Source: Oscillospiraceae bacterium
GTDB taxonomy: Bacteria > Bacillota_A > Clostridia > Oscillospirales > WRJC01
Assembly (NCBI GenBank): GCA_009782405.1
Contig: WRJC01000035.1
Span: forward strand, 1-30,431
Length of the DNA: 30,431 bases
Direction of reading: 5' to 3'
Shown: positions 8,580-16,286 of the stretch, in pieces
Numbering within the stretch: the first letter of the stretch is position 1
Layout: each line of letters begins with the position of its first letter
Translations under genes and position numbers: made by a program
The notes under the pieces: generated by a model
Databases searched by the model: none
Seen by the model: only the letters and a program-made list of their open reading frames with translations
What the model was told of the DNA's origin: nothing

Positions 8580-9526
8580 CAGAAACACAAAACAAAAATA
8601 TCAACGGAATATTGAACTTGAAAAAACCTTCGGGCTGTTCTTCGCACGATATGGTATATTTTGTCCGCAGGCTGTTCGGCATAAAAAAAGTGGGGCATAC
8701 GGGGACATTGGACCCTATGGCTTCCGGGGTCCTTCCGATGCTTCTGGGAAGCGCCACGAAACTTTCCGATTTGCTGCTGGCCCGCAAAAAATCGTACCGC
8801 GCCGTATTGAAGCTGGGGATTTCCACCGACACGATGGATACAAGCGGAAAAATAACCAAGCGCGCAAATGGTTTTCGTCTTCCGGGATTTGAGGAAGTCG
8901 AAGAAGCGGCAAAAAGTTTTGTCGGGGACATATGGCAAAAGCCGCCCATTTACAGCGCGATAAAAATAAACGGCAAAAAACTCTATGATTATGCCAGGGA
9001 AAACAAGGAAGTGGAACCGGAACCGAGAGCGGTTTCGATATATTCCATAAAGTGCGGGCAAACCGAAGTTTTGGGCGAATACATATTGGACATAGAATGT
9101 TCCAAGGGGACATATGTGAGGTCTTTATGCCATGACATAGGCGAAATGCTCTCTTGCGGGGGGGCGATGGCCGGCCTCGAACGGACTCGCTCGGGAAATT
9201 TCGATATTTCTGGTTCCTATCTGCCCGAATATTTGGAAAAGCATAAATCCAATTCGGGAGTGGAATCGCTTTGTTCGCTGCTCGTTTCATGCGAGGATAT
9301 TTTAAAGGAAGTGGCGCAAAAAAAAATGGTTTTGGAAGAGTTTTATTCAAAACTCGCCAAAAACGGGGCGGAGATATACATACACAAATTAAAAGCGGAA
9401 AATCCCGGCAATTTTTGCCTTGGGGACAAGGTATTGATGTACAGCTGCGAAAACATCCTTTTCGCCTTGGGGGAAATACAAAATTACGAGCAAGGGCCGG
9501 CTTGCAAGCCCATAATTTTCATTTGA
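8576..9526 (+). CDS. truB: tRNA pseudouridine(55) synthase TruB
   Basis: Converts uridine 55 in the T-loop of tRNAs to pseudouridine. The 316-residue product begins GILNLKKPSGCSSHD and carries the TruB signature GHTGTLDPMASGVL with catalytic Asp46. The later KSYRAVLKLG, KPPIYSAIKING and CSKGTYVRSL blocks are those of the pseudouridine synthase fold. A C-terminal PUA-like part follows residue ~240. The frame is open upstream to 8504, but ATG at 8576 is chosen because it makes an ATGA overlap with the nrnA stop and puts GILNLKKP at the usual distance from the start. It ends the operon; the ~75 bases after it are AT-rich with no GC-stem terminator. Confidence 0.93.
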   Translation: MTETQNKNINGILNLKKPSGCSSHDMVYFVRRLFGIKKVGHTGTLDPMASGVLPMLLGSATKLSDLLLARKKSYRAVLKLGISTDTMDTSGKITKRANGFRLPGFEEVEEAAKSFVGDIWQKPPIYSAIKINGKKLYDYARENKEVEPEPRAVSIYSIKCGQTEVLGEYILDIECSKGTYVRSLCHDIGEMLSCGGAMAGLERTRSGNFDISGSYLPEYLEKHKSNSGVESLCSLLVSCEDILKEVAQKKMVLEEFYSKLAKNGAEIYIHKLKAENPGNFCLGDKVLMYSCENILFALGEIQNYEQGPACKPIIFI

Positions 9527-9602
9527 ATTTTTAAATTAATTTGAAATGTAAAATAAAAATCGAAAATTTTTGAAAAAAATTTAAATTTTTATTAATAAAC
9601 CA

Positions 9603-9631
9603 TTTACATTTTTGTTTTTTTGTGATATAAT
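9603..9631 (+). promoter_or_regulatory. Strong predicted sigma-A promoter with extended -10
   Basis: TTTACA (9603-9608), 17-base spacer, TATAAT (9626-9631) preceded by TGA. It drives the 67-residue peptide gene 44 bases downstream. Confidence 0.75.
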
Positions 9632-9674
9632 AATATCGGCACATAAAAAATTATGGGATTTAAGGTGATGTCGA

Positions 9675-9878
9675 ATGAAACCGATAAAAAAAATTATAAA
9701 AATATTGTGGGCGGCGGTTTTTGTTTTGGGTTTGCCGATTCAAGCAAAAGCGAGCGGGTTTGCCCTTTCAACCAATACAGGCGACGGAGGTCTTATAGGG
9801 ATTGCAATAGCGGTGGCCGCTTGCATCGTGACGGCGATTGTCACAATGCGGCTGACTAAGCGCAAAAACAAGAAATGA
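9675..9878 (+). CDS. Small secreted or single-pass membrane protein, unknown function
   Basis: A 67-residue protein. Residues 1-26 form a signal-peptide-like segment: a Lys-rich start (MKPIKKIIK), a hydrophobic core and an AKA-S cleavage-like site. It is followed by a short polar stretch (ALSTNTGDGG) and a second hydrophobic segment (~38-60, GIAIAVAACIVTAIVTM), ending in a basic tail KRKNKK. This resembles a short cell-surface anchor (positive inside, like the end of LPXTG proteins) without the LPXTG motif. The start has AAGGTGA at 9662-9668, 6 bases upstream. It is transcribed alone, between a strong promoter and a perfect terminator. I do not recognise a family. Confidence 0.75.
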   Translation: MKPIKKIIKILWAAVFVLGLPIQAKASGFALSTNTGDGGLIGIAIAVAACIVTAIVTMRLTKRKNKK

Positions 9879-9881
9879 ATA

Positions 9882-9912
9882 AAAAACGCCGGATGAAAAT
9901 TCCGGCGTTTTT
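9882..9912 (+). terminator. Intrinsic terminator of the small-protein gene
   Basis: A perfect stem CGCCGGA (9887-9893) / TCCGGCG (9901-9907) with a 7-base loop, flanked by an A run and T5. It begins 3 bases after the stop codon. Confidence 0.9.
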
Positions 9913-10126
9913 CTTCGATTTTATGCAAGTATGCCATGAACTGCGTGATCGATCGGCGTGAACTGCATATGAACTGCGTTAACATTCGTTACACGTGAAC
10001 TGCGTTCATATTTGTTCTTCGATTTTATGCAAGTATGCCATGAACTGCATATGAACTTCGTTCATATTTGTTCTTCGATTTTATGCAAGTATGCCATGAA
10101 CTGCATATGAACTTCGTTCATATTTG
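9911..10126. repeat. 56-bp tandem repeat with a degenerate first unit
   Basis: Two identical 56-bp copies lie end to end at 10015-10070 and 10071-10126. The first 34 bases of the unit also occur at 9911-9944, followed by a scrambled stretch (9945-10014) built of the same GAACTGC and GTTCAT words. Each unit holds a small palindrome, ATGAAC-ttc-GTTCAT. The last copy ends 1 base before the stop codon of the topoisomerase gene. No open frame of note lies inside, and the units are adjacent without spacers, so this is not a CRISPR. Confidence 0.85.
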
Positions 10127-10127
10127 T

Positions 10128-12377
10128 TCATGTATCAACATCGTCTATTATGGAATCCATCGAAATTTGGTTTTTTTCTATGTCAACGGCTAAAAATGCG
10201 CTGCCTCGGGCGGGTATTTTAGATTTTTTGTATTGTTCGGCATTTTGGTACAATGCGCGGGGGTTTTTTGTTACGCTTGCAAGTTCCCTGCCTTTTGGCA
10301 GGCTTATCGTGTCCACGCCCACCGCAGTCCTCGTGTTTTTCAAAGGGACGATTTCGGAATCGACGACCAGCGCCTTGTTGTCAGAAGACAAAAGCAAAAA
10401 TTCGGAATTTTCGCCTTCGAAAACGTGGTAAATCGCAACGACGGGCGAAGAAACGGAAAATGCCCCTGTCAATTTTTTTCTGTTCAATTTTGTCTTGTAA
10501 GCCTCGAGCGGTATTTTTGCGGTTTTCCCGTTTTTGAAGAAAAAAAGCATATTTCCGTTGTAATCCCCGGTTATATGGGCGCAAATCGCCTTTTCCCCTT
10601 CGTCGAAAGAAAGTTTTGCGGGGATGTAGTCGCCCAGCACCGATGCTTTTACGTTTTCGAATTCGCTGATTTTGGATTTGTAGACTTGGCCCCTGTCCGA
10701 AAAGAACAAGATTTCGTCGATGTTCTGGGCTTCTTTTTCGAATATGATTTCGTCGTTTTCCTTGAGTTTCTGTTCGTCGTTGCCCCTAAGCGATTGGGCG
10801 GTTATTTTTTTGAAATAGCAGTCCCTTGTCAAAATAAGGTGCACGCCGTAATTTTCCACTTCATCGTTTTCTTCGGGATTTTGCTCGTTTTCGGCGTAGA
10901 TGATTTGGGTCATCCTGGGTTTGCCGTACTTTTTTCGTACGTTTTCGAGCTGTTTTATTATTATCTTTTTTTGTTTTTCGGGCGAATCCAAAGTTTCCTC
11001 CAATTCGGATATGGCTTTTTCGAGTTCGGCGGTTTCGTTCGTGCGCTCTATCATGTATTCTCTGTTCAATTGGCGGAGTTTTATTTCGGCTATGTATTCG
11101 GCTTGGATTTCGTCGATTTTGAAAGCTTTGGTCAGATTGGGGACCACTTCTTTTTCGGTTTTGGTCTCCCTGACTATTTTAATCGCTTTGTCGATGTCGA
11201 GAAGTATTTCCTTTAACCCGTTTAGCAAATGCAGTTTTTCCTTTTTTTTGCCGAGATCGAAATAAAGCTCGCGTTTTACGCATTCTATCCGAAAGGCGAT
11301 CCATTCGGCCAAAATGTCCAAAACTCCCAAAAGCCTCGGCGTGCCAGCTATCAGAACGTTGAAATTGCACGAAAATTTATCTTCGAGCTGGGTTGTTTTG
11401 AAAAGTTTCTGCATGATTTTGTCGGGATCGGAGCTTCTTTTCAAGTCGATCGTTATTTTTAGCCCGCCAAGGTCGGTTTCGTCGCGTATGTCGTTTATTT
11501 CCCTGATTTTGCCGTCTTTTGCGAGCTGTTCCACTTTTTCCTGTATGGCTTCGACTGTCGTGGTATATGGGATTTGGTATATGTCTATGCAGTTTCCGGA
11601 CTTGTCGTAGGAATACCTCGCCCGCACCTTCACGCTGCCCCTCCCGGTTTCATATATTTCCCCGAGCGCCTCTTCGTCGTATATGAGTTGGCCCCCTGTG
11701 GAAAAATCCGGGGCTTTCAATATCTGCATCATTTCTTTTGCGGTCATCTTTTCTTTTTTGAGCAGGGCGATGGTGGCATCGCATATCTCCGCGAGGTTAA
11801 ATGAGCATATGTTGCTCGCTATTCCCACAGCTATTCCGATATTCGGCGAAACGAGTATGTTGGGGAACGAACTCGGGAGCAATACGGGTTCTTTCGAAGT
11901 GTTGTCGTAGTTGTCCGTGAAATCCACCGCGTCCCTGTCTATGCCCTCGAAAAATTCGGCGCATATGGGGTCGAGTTTGCATTCCGTGTATCTCGAAGCG
12001 GCATATGCCATGTCCCTCGAATATTGTTTTCCAAAAGAGCCTTTCGAATCGATGAGCGGGTGTATGAGCGCTTCGTTGCCTTTGGTGAGCCTGACGAGCG
12101 TCTCATATATAGCGCTTTCGCCGTGGGGGTTGAGCTTCATCGTCTGGCCTACCACGTTTGCCGATTTTGTCTTGCCCGCGGAAGGGGAAAGCAGCCCCAT
12201 TTTGTACATGGTGAAAAGAAGCCTCCTGTGGGAGGGCTTGAGCCCGTCTATTTCGGGTATGGCCCTCGACTTTATCGCGGTCATGGCGTATGGCATGAAA
12301 TTGGTTTCCAACGTCTCGGTTATCTTTTGGTCCAAAACGGGGGCATCCTTTTTTTGCGTTTTTTGGTTTTTTGGCAT
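10128..12377 (-). CDS. parC: Type IIA topoisomerase subunit A (ParC/GyrA-like)
   Basis: The DNA-breaking subunit of a type II topoisomerase, which passes one duplex through a transient double-strand break to relax or decatenate DNA. Seen: AIPEIDGLKPSHRRLLFTMY (~39-58), the winged-helix block around SANVVGQTMKLNPHG, and RDMAYAASRYTE with catalytic Tyr130. Next come the tower domain, a coiled-coil stretch (~420-500) and a C-terminal beta-pinwheel-like part of about 210 residues. At 749 residues it is shorter than typical GyrA (800 or more), and I see no GyrA-box, which favours ParC-type. AGGAGTT at 12386-12392 lies 8 bases before the ATG. The ATPase partner (parE/gyrB) is not adjacent: the upstream gene is divergent and unrelated. 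Confidence 0.88.
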   Translation of the reverse strand: MPKNQKTQKKDAPVLDQKITETLETNFMPYAMTAIKSRAIPEIDGLKPSHRRLLFTMYKMGLLSPSAGKTKSANVVGQTMKLNPHGESAIYETLVRLTKGNEALIHPLIDSKGSFGKQYSRDMAYAASRYTECKLDPICAEFFEGIDRDAVDFTDNYDNTSKEPVLLPSSFPNILVSPNIGIAVGIASNICSFNLAEICDATIALLKKEKMTAKEMMQILKAPDFSTGGQLIYDEEALGEIYETGRGSVKVRARYSYDKSGNCIDIYQIPYTTTVEAIQEKVEQLAKDGKIREINDIRDETDLGGLKITIDLKRSSDPDKIMQKLFKTTQLEDKFSCNFNVLIAGTPRLLGVLDILAEWIAFRIECVKRELYFDLGKKKEKLHLLNGLKEILLDIDKAIKIVRETKTEKEVVPNLTKAFKIDEIQAEYIAEIKLRQLNREYMIERTNETAELEKAISELEETLDSPEKQKKIIIKQLENVRKKYGKPRMTQIIYAENEQNPEENDEVENYGVHLILTRDCYFKKITAQSLRGNDEQKLKENDEIIFEKEAQNIDEILFFSDRGQVYKSKISEFENVKASVLGDYIPAKLSFDEGEKAICAHITGDYNGNMLFFFKNGKTAKIPLEAYKTKLNRKKLTGAFSVSSPVVAIYHVFEGENSEFLLLSSDNKALVVDSEIVPLKNTRTAVGVDTISLPKGRELASVTKNPRALYQNAEQYKKSKIPARGSAFLAVDIEKNQISMDSIIDDVDT

Positions 12378-12415
12378 AAAATTTTAACTCCTGTTTTTGC
12401 TTCTCCTTAACTTTA

Positions 12416-12444
12416 ATTATATCAAAAATATGTGTTTTTGTCAA
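12416..12444 (-). promoter_or_regulatory. Consensus sigma-A promoter of the topoisomerase gene
   Basis: On the minus strand: TTGACA (12439-12444), 17-base spacer, TATAAT (12416-12421) preceded by TGA. It is an exact consensus promoter. Confidence 0.85.
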
Positions 12445-12542
12445 GCAAAAAAAGAATATTTATTCGAATTATTTTTTCGGGTTTTTACGTTTTTCGCAAA
12501 AACGCAAATAAATTTTTTTTCGCCGAAACAAATCTGTTTTTA

Positions 12543-12571
12543 TTGCATTTTATTTTCGGATGTGGTATACT
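12543..12571 (+). promoter_or_regulatory. Predicted sigma-A promoter of the methyltransferase gene
   Basis: TTGCAT (12543-12548), 17-base spacer, TATACT (12566-12571) preceded by TGG. Transcription would begin near 12578, on top of the ATG at 12577. That argues against the ATG as start and for the TTG at 12613. Confidence 0.7.
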
Positions 12572-12598
12572 TTGCAATGTACCAATTAAAAAAGGCAA

Positions 12599-12604
12599 GG
12601 GAGG
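12599..12604 (+). promoter_or_regulatory. Ribosome binding site that decides a TTG start
   Basis: GGGAGG, 8 bases before TTG 12613. No comparable site precedes the in-frame ATG codons upstream. Confidence 0.75.
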
Positions 12605-12612
12605 AATGTATT

Positions 12613-13470
12613 TTGGAAAATATATCAAGCGGGCAATTCGCGCTGTATGCGGAAAAGATGCTTTCGCAAAAGCAATACTACAAAAACTATTTGGAAAAAA
12701 AAACGGACTCGAAAAAATTTCGCGAGGACATGGCCGCCGATGCAAGCCTTTCGGGTTCCGCGTGGTTTGGCGAATATAACATAAAGCGCATTTCGCTGAT
12801 GCCGCCCGATGAAAAACTGCCCGCGGAAACCATTATCGGCTATCTTGCAAAAAACGAAACAATACCGAAATGCGAAGATATGTACGGCGGATTCGACGAA
12901 TACAGAAAACACATACGCGAAAATTACAGCCACGGCGAATTCATCACTTTCATATATCCCGAAGACGAGCGCCTGCTTTATGCCGTGGCAAAAATCACGC
13001 GCCCCGAAAAGGTGTTCGTCGCAGGATCATATTACGGCTATTTCGCGGTATGGGCGATGAAAACCGTATCTGAAACCGGCGGCGTCGCCGTTTTGTCGGA
13101 CATAAACGAAAAAGTGTGCGAATTGGCAAGAAAAAATTTCACGAACTTAGGCTATGGCAAAAATGCGGAAATATGCTGCGAAGATGCGGAAATATTGCTG
13201 TCGCGCCGCACGGAGCCCATCGATATGCTCATTTTGGACGCCACGGGCAAACACGACGATCCCCGACCCGAATACAGGGGCAAACGCATATACGGGGCAT
13301 TTTTAAAGGATGCGAAACACCTCCTCAAAAAAGGTTCGGTCATAGTCGTCCACAACATGGAACCCGAAAATCCCGAAATGAAAGCGCTCGTCGATGAATT
13401 GCGGGAGATCGAAGCCATCGGCGAAAGCTATGACACATATAACGGGCTTGGAGTCTATGTCAAAACTTGA
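12613..13470 (+). CDS. Class I SAM-dependent methyltransferase (O-methyltransferase-like)
   Basis: A 285-residue cytoplasmic protein with a Rossmann-type methyltransferase domain in its C-terminal half. Seen: a motif-I-like segment VFVAGSYYGYFAVWAM (from residue ~134), an acidic residue after strand 2 (LSDINEKVCELARKNF), a conserved Glu-Asp pair (CCEDAEILLS) and DMLILDATGK (from ~204). These are followed by GSVIVVHNMEPENPEM. This layout resembles the caffeoyl-CoA/catechol O-methyltransferase group, but motif I lacks the usual GxGxG, so substrate and even activity are open. The TTG start at 12613 is chosen from promoter and ribosome-binding-site positions. The gene stands alone, divergent from the topoisomerase gene. 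Confidence 0.7.
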   Translation: MENISSGQFALYAEKMLSQKQYYKNYLEKKTDSKKFREDMAADASLSGSAWFGEYNIKRISLMPPDEKLPAETIIGYLAKNETIPKCEDMYGGFDEYRKHIRENYSHGEFITFIYPEDERLLYAVAKITRPEKVFVAGSYYGYFAVWAMKTVSETGGVAVLSDINEKVCELARKNFTNLGYGKNAEICCEDAEILLSRRTEPIDMLILDATGKHDDPRPEYRGKRIYGAFLKDAKHLLKKGSVIVVHNMEPENPEMKALVDELREIEAIGESYDTYNGLGVYVKT

Positions 13471-13520
13471 AATTTGGTTTCGTTCACATAAAATTTACCG
13501 GGAATTTTGAAACCGGGGTA

Positions 13521-13549
13521 TTGACACAAAACGTTCGCGGTGGTAAAAT
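13521..13549 (+). promoter_or_regulatory. Sigma-A promoter of the cbiMQO operon
   Basis: TTGACA (13521-13526), 17-base spacer, TAAAAT (13544-13549) preceded by TGG. It lies 160 bases before cbiM, leaving a long untranslated leader. Confidence 0.8.
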
Positions 13550-13555
13550 ATTAAA

Positions 13556-13709
13556 AAAGCGTATCATGAAGATATGCGCGCGGCAATCCGGCAAATTCTG
13601 AAAATGCAAATGGAACTACTGATGCCATGAAGGCGTCTTGCGCCACAAGAGCGGCGCGGGGGTTTTTTGGCATCATTTTGTTTTCATGTTTTTTTAGGAG
13701 GATTTCTTT
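13556..13709 (+). promoter_or_regulatory. Structured 5' leader of cbiM, possible metal- or cofactor-responsive attenuator
   Basis: The ~150-base leader contains an 8-bp perfect inverted repeat, TGATGCCA (13620-13627) / TGGCATCA (13668-13675). It encloses two mutually exclusive hairpins: GGCG/CGCC (13632-13635 with 13641-13644) and GCGCC/GGCGC (13640-13644 with 13653-13657). The second is followed by a T6 run (terminator). I cannot match it to a riboswitch class: no cobalamin box (GCCACTG) is present and I do not see a convincing NiCo core. An attenuation role is inferred from structure and position. Confidence 0.5.
13637..13668 (+). terminator. Leader terminator upstream of cbiM
   Basis: Stem CTTGCGCC/GGCGCGGG (8 pairs counting two G-U) with an 8-base loop, then GG and T6. 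It sits before the cbiM ribosome binding site, so it would stop transcription unless an alternative fold forms. Confidence 0.6.
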
Positions 13710-14732
13710 ATGCATATGGCAGACGCTTTGCTTTCTCCCGCCGTCGGCGCGGCAATGTGCGCAGTCAGCGCCGCGGCCAACGCCTACGCGGCCAAAAAAA
13801 TAAAAAAAGACGACCTTTGCGAAAAAAAGATCCCGTTGATGGGCGTCATGGGCGCGTTCGTATTCGCCGCGCAAATGATAAATTTCACAATTCCGGCAAC
13901 CGGGGCAAGCGGGCATATCGGCGGAGGGATCTTGCTTGCCGCCATGATCGGCGGGTTTCCCGCGCTATTGTCCATATCGGCGGTGATTGTCATACAGTGT
14001 CTGTTTTTCGCCGACGGAGGGCTTTTGGCGCTCGGCTGCAATATTTTCAACATGGGGGTTGTTCCGTGCCTGATCGTCTATCCGCTGATTTTCAAGCCTT
14101 TTTTCAAAAGTGGCAGGACAATTTTCAAAATTGCGGCGGCGTCCGTCGCTGCCGCCGTTTTGACCCTGCAGCTTGGCGCATTCGGAGTTGTGCTTCAAAC
14201 CCGGATTTCCGGGATTGCCGAACTTCCGTTTTTGACTTTCCTTTTCCTGATGCAGCCGATTCATTTTGCAATCGGGCTGGCCGAAGGGATCGCCACTGCT
14301 GCCATACTCTGTTTTGTCTACAAAATGCGCCCTGAAATCATGGACAGCGCCTTTGAAAGGACAAAAATAAAAAGCGGCGTTCCGGTAAAAAATGTCGTAA
14401 TCGCCTTTTCCATCCTCGCGCTTCTCGTGGGGGGAGCTTTTTCCCTGTTCGCGTCGCCCCAGCCCGACGGGCTTGAATGGGCAATCGAAAAAACGGCGGG
14501 AATGGAGGAGCCGAAAGCGGAAGGCGCGGTTTTCGAAGGGGCGGCCTCTATTCAAAAAGCAGTCGCATTCATGCCGGATTACAATTTCAAAAACACGGGG
14601 GAAAATGGTTTTGGAATGGAGAAATCCGTTGCCGGAATAATCGGCGGCTTGATGGCCTTCTTAACCGCCGCCGTTTCCGCGATCGCAATTTCAGTTTTCA
14701 AAAAAAGGCGAAAGGATTCCAAATCTAAGTGA
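13710..14732 (+). CDS. cbiM: Nickel/cobalt ECF transporter substrate-binding subunit CbiM with fused PDGLE (CbiN/NikN-like) domain
   Basis: The membrane S-component of a group I energy-coupling factor importer for Ni2+ or Co2+. Residues 1-~215 are CbiM/NikM: the N-terminus MHMADALLSP supplies His2, the canonical metal ligand, and is followed by about six membrane helices with GASGHIGGG and IGLAEGI motifs. After a membrane helix (~227-248), residues 252-256 read PDGLE, the signature of the small NikN-type partner. A final membrane helix lies near ~305-330. Such fusions are often called NikMN. AGGAGG at 13696-13701 lies 8 bases before the ATG. Nickel versus cobalt cannot be decided from the protein; no cobalamin-synthesis, urease or hydrogenase gene is nearby. 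Confidence 0.9.
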   Translation: MHMADALLSPAVGAAMCAVSAAANAYAAKKIKKDDLCEKKIPLMGVMGAFVFAAQMINFTIPATGASGHIGGGILLAAMIGGFPALLSISAVIVIQCLFFADGGLLALGCNIFNMGVVPCLIVYPLIFKPFFKSGRTIFKIAAASVAAAVLTLQLGAFGVVLQTRISGIAELPFLTFLFLMQPIHFAIGLAEGIATAAILCFVYKMRPEIMDSAFERTKIKSGVPVKNVVIAFSILALLVGGAFSLFASPQPDGLEWAIEKTAGMEEPKAEGAVFEGAASIQKAVAFMPDYNFKNTGENGFGMEKSVAGIIGGLMAFLTAAVSAIAISVFKKRRKDSKSK

Positions 14733-15535
14733 AAAACCAAATCAAGGAACTGTACGCCCTCGAACAATTGTCAGGAGGCCATACATTTGTGCATAAACTC
14801 CACCCGACGGTCAAACTGCTGACAACGGGGGTTTTCATCGTGGTGGCTGTTTCTTTTGACAGATATGCTTTCGGGCGCCTGATTCCGTATGTATTTTACC
14901 CCACTCTTTTGATGGCCTTGTCCGAAACCCCATACGCCATGCTGCTCAAAAGATTTTTGATCGCGCTTCCTTTTTGCCTTTTTGCGGGCATTTCCAACGC
15001 CATATTCGACAGGGTTCCGGCTTTTGCGGTAAATGGCGTAACTGTCAGCTACGGGGCCATTTCGCTTTTCACCATAATTTTCAAAACCTATCTGTGCGTT
15101 ATGGCCGTATTGCTTCTCGTCGCTTCGACGCCGCTCGCGGAAATCACCGCTTCCATGCGAAGATTGAAGCTGCCGGATGTTTTTGTCGCCCTTTTTGAAA
15201 TGACATACCGATATATCGGCGTGCTGTTTGAAGAAGCATATTCCATGCATGTCGCGTACATTTTGCGGAGCCGAGGCAAAAAAGGCGTAGATATAAAAAA
15301 CATCGGCAGTTTTTTGGGGCAGCTGCTTTTGCGCAGCTTCGACCGAGCCGAACGCGTCTACAATGCCATGAAATGCAGGGGTTATGCGCAAGGCGCTTTG
15401 TCTCGCGGATATGAAAAACTGAAAATTCGGGACTGGATTTTCGGATTTGCCGCCTGTTTCGCATTCATCGCCTTCCGGATAATCGATACAAAAACTTTTT
15501 TGGCTTTCGTCAAATTTTTTACGGGGGTTTTGTGA
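14729..15535 (+). CDS. cbiQ: ECF transporter transmembrane subunit CbiQ
   Basis: The T-component that couples the CbiM subunit to the ATPase. The product has 268 residues with several membrane helices in the first ~135 residues and the two Arg-Gly coupling motifs of EcfT proteins: RSRG (180-183) and KCRGY (215-219). The start is GTG at 14729, overlapping the cbiM stop (GTGA), which indicates translational coupling. LHPTVKLL near the N-terminus is also typical of the family. Confidence 0.9.
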   Translation: MKNQIKELYALEQLSGGHTFVHKLHPTVKLLTTGVFIVVAVSFDRYAFGRLIPYVFYPTLLMALSETPYAMLLKRFLIALPFCLFAGISNAIFDRVPAFAVNGVTVSYGAISLFTIIFKTYLCVMAVLLLVASTPLAEITASMRRLKLPDVFVALFEMTYRYIGVLFEEAYSMHVAYILRSRGKKGVDIKNIGSFLGQLLLRSFDRAERVYNAMKCRGYAQGALSRGYEKLKIRDWIFGFAACFAFIAFRIIDTKTFLAFVKFFTGVL

Positions 15536-16227
15536 TGCTCAAATTGCAAGATGTGACGGTGATATATCCGGACAAAACAAAAGCGGTTGACAGCTTGAGC
15601 TTCGATTTGGGCGCAGGGGAAAACATCGCTCTGATCGGCGAAAACGGGGCGGGCAAAACATCGCTCCTGCTTGCCATTGTGGGAATACTCGAAACATCGG
15701 GAGGTTTTATCGAGGTGAACGGCTTGCCGCTCAACAAAAAAAACCTGAACGAAATCCGGAAACAAGTGGGTTTTGTATTTCAGAATCCGGACGACCAGCT
15801 ATTCATGCCGCAAATATATGACGACGTGGCGTTCGGCTGCCGAAATATCGGCGTGCCGGAAAACGAAATTCAAAAACGCGTAGATGAAACCCTTGGGTTG
15901 CTTGGCATAGATTATCTTCGCAAACGTTCTTCCTTGAAACTTTCCGGCGGCGAAAAACGAATGGCGGCGATAGCGACTGTGCTGGCCATGGATCCATCCG
16001 TTTTGATTTTCGACGAACCGACCGCATATCTCGACCCAAAAGCAAAAAGGGCTCTGGCAGAAACATTGAAAAATTTGAAGCATCCCAAAATCATAGCCAC
16101 GCACGACATGGCATTCGCCGCAGAAGTATGCGATCGCCTGATTGTTCTGAAAAACGGGCGCATCATGGCAAACGGAGAACTTTCTTTGTTGGGCGACGAT
16201 GAATTCATGCGCAGTTGCGGGCTTTGA
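15535..16227 (+). CDS. cbiO: ECF transporter ATP-binding subunit CbiO
   Basis: The ABC ATPase powering metal uptake with CbiM/CbiQ. The 230-residue protein shows Walker A GENGAGKT (35-42), Q-loop FQNPDDQLF, signature LSGGE (136-140), Walker B ending in Asp160-Glu161 and H-loop ATHD. Only one ATPase gene is present, as expected for group I systems, which use a homodimer. ATG at 15535 overlaps the cbiQ stop by one base; a GTG one codon earlier is also possible. It is the last gene of the operon, and only a weak hairpin follows. Confidence 0.92.
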   Translation: MLKLQDVTVIYPDKTKAVDSLSFDLGAGENIALIGENGAGKTSLLLAIVGILETSGGFIEVNGLPLNKKNLNEIRKQVGFVFQNPDDQLFMPQIYDDVAFGCRNIGVPENEIQKRVDETLGLLGIDYLRKRSSLKLSGGEKRMAAIATVLAMDPSVLIFDEPTAYLDPKAKRALAETLKNLKHPKIIATHDMAFAAEVCDRLIVLKNGRIMANGELSLLGDDEFMRSCGL

Positions 16228-16286
16228 TGGAAAACAAAACGGCTCCGAATATTTTTGCCGATAAAAAATCTGTCGAAAGACAAAAG

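Noticed and set aside
9911..10126. CRISPR-like array
   Set aside because: Units are tandem without variable spacers and no cas gene is present.
12397..12612. Longer N-terminus for the methyltransferase
   Set aside because: This stretch holds the promoters of both divergent genes and its translation is Phe/Cys-rich and non-protein-like; the TTG at 12613 has the only good ribosome binding site.
13556..13709. Cobalamin riboswitch
   Set aside because: No GCCACTG-type B12 box or accompanying conserved core is seen; only the attenuator-like structure is supported.
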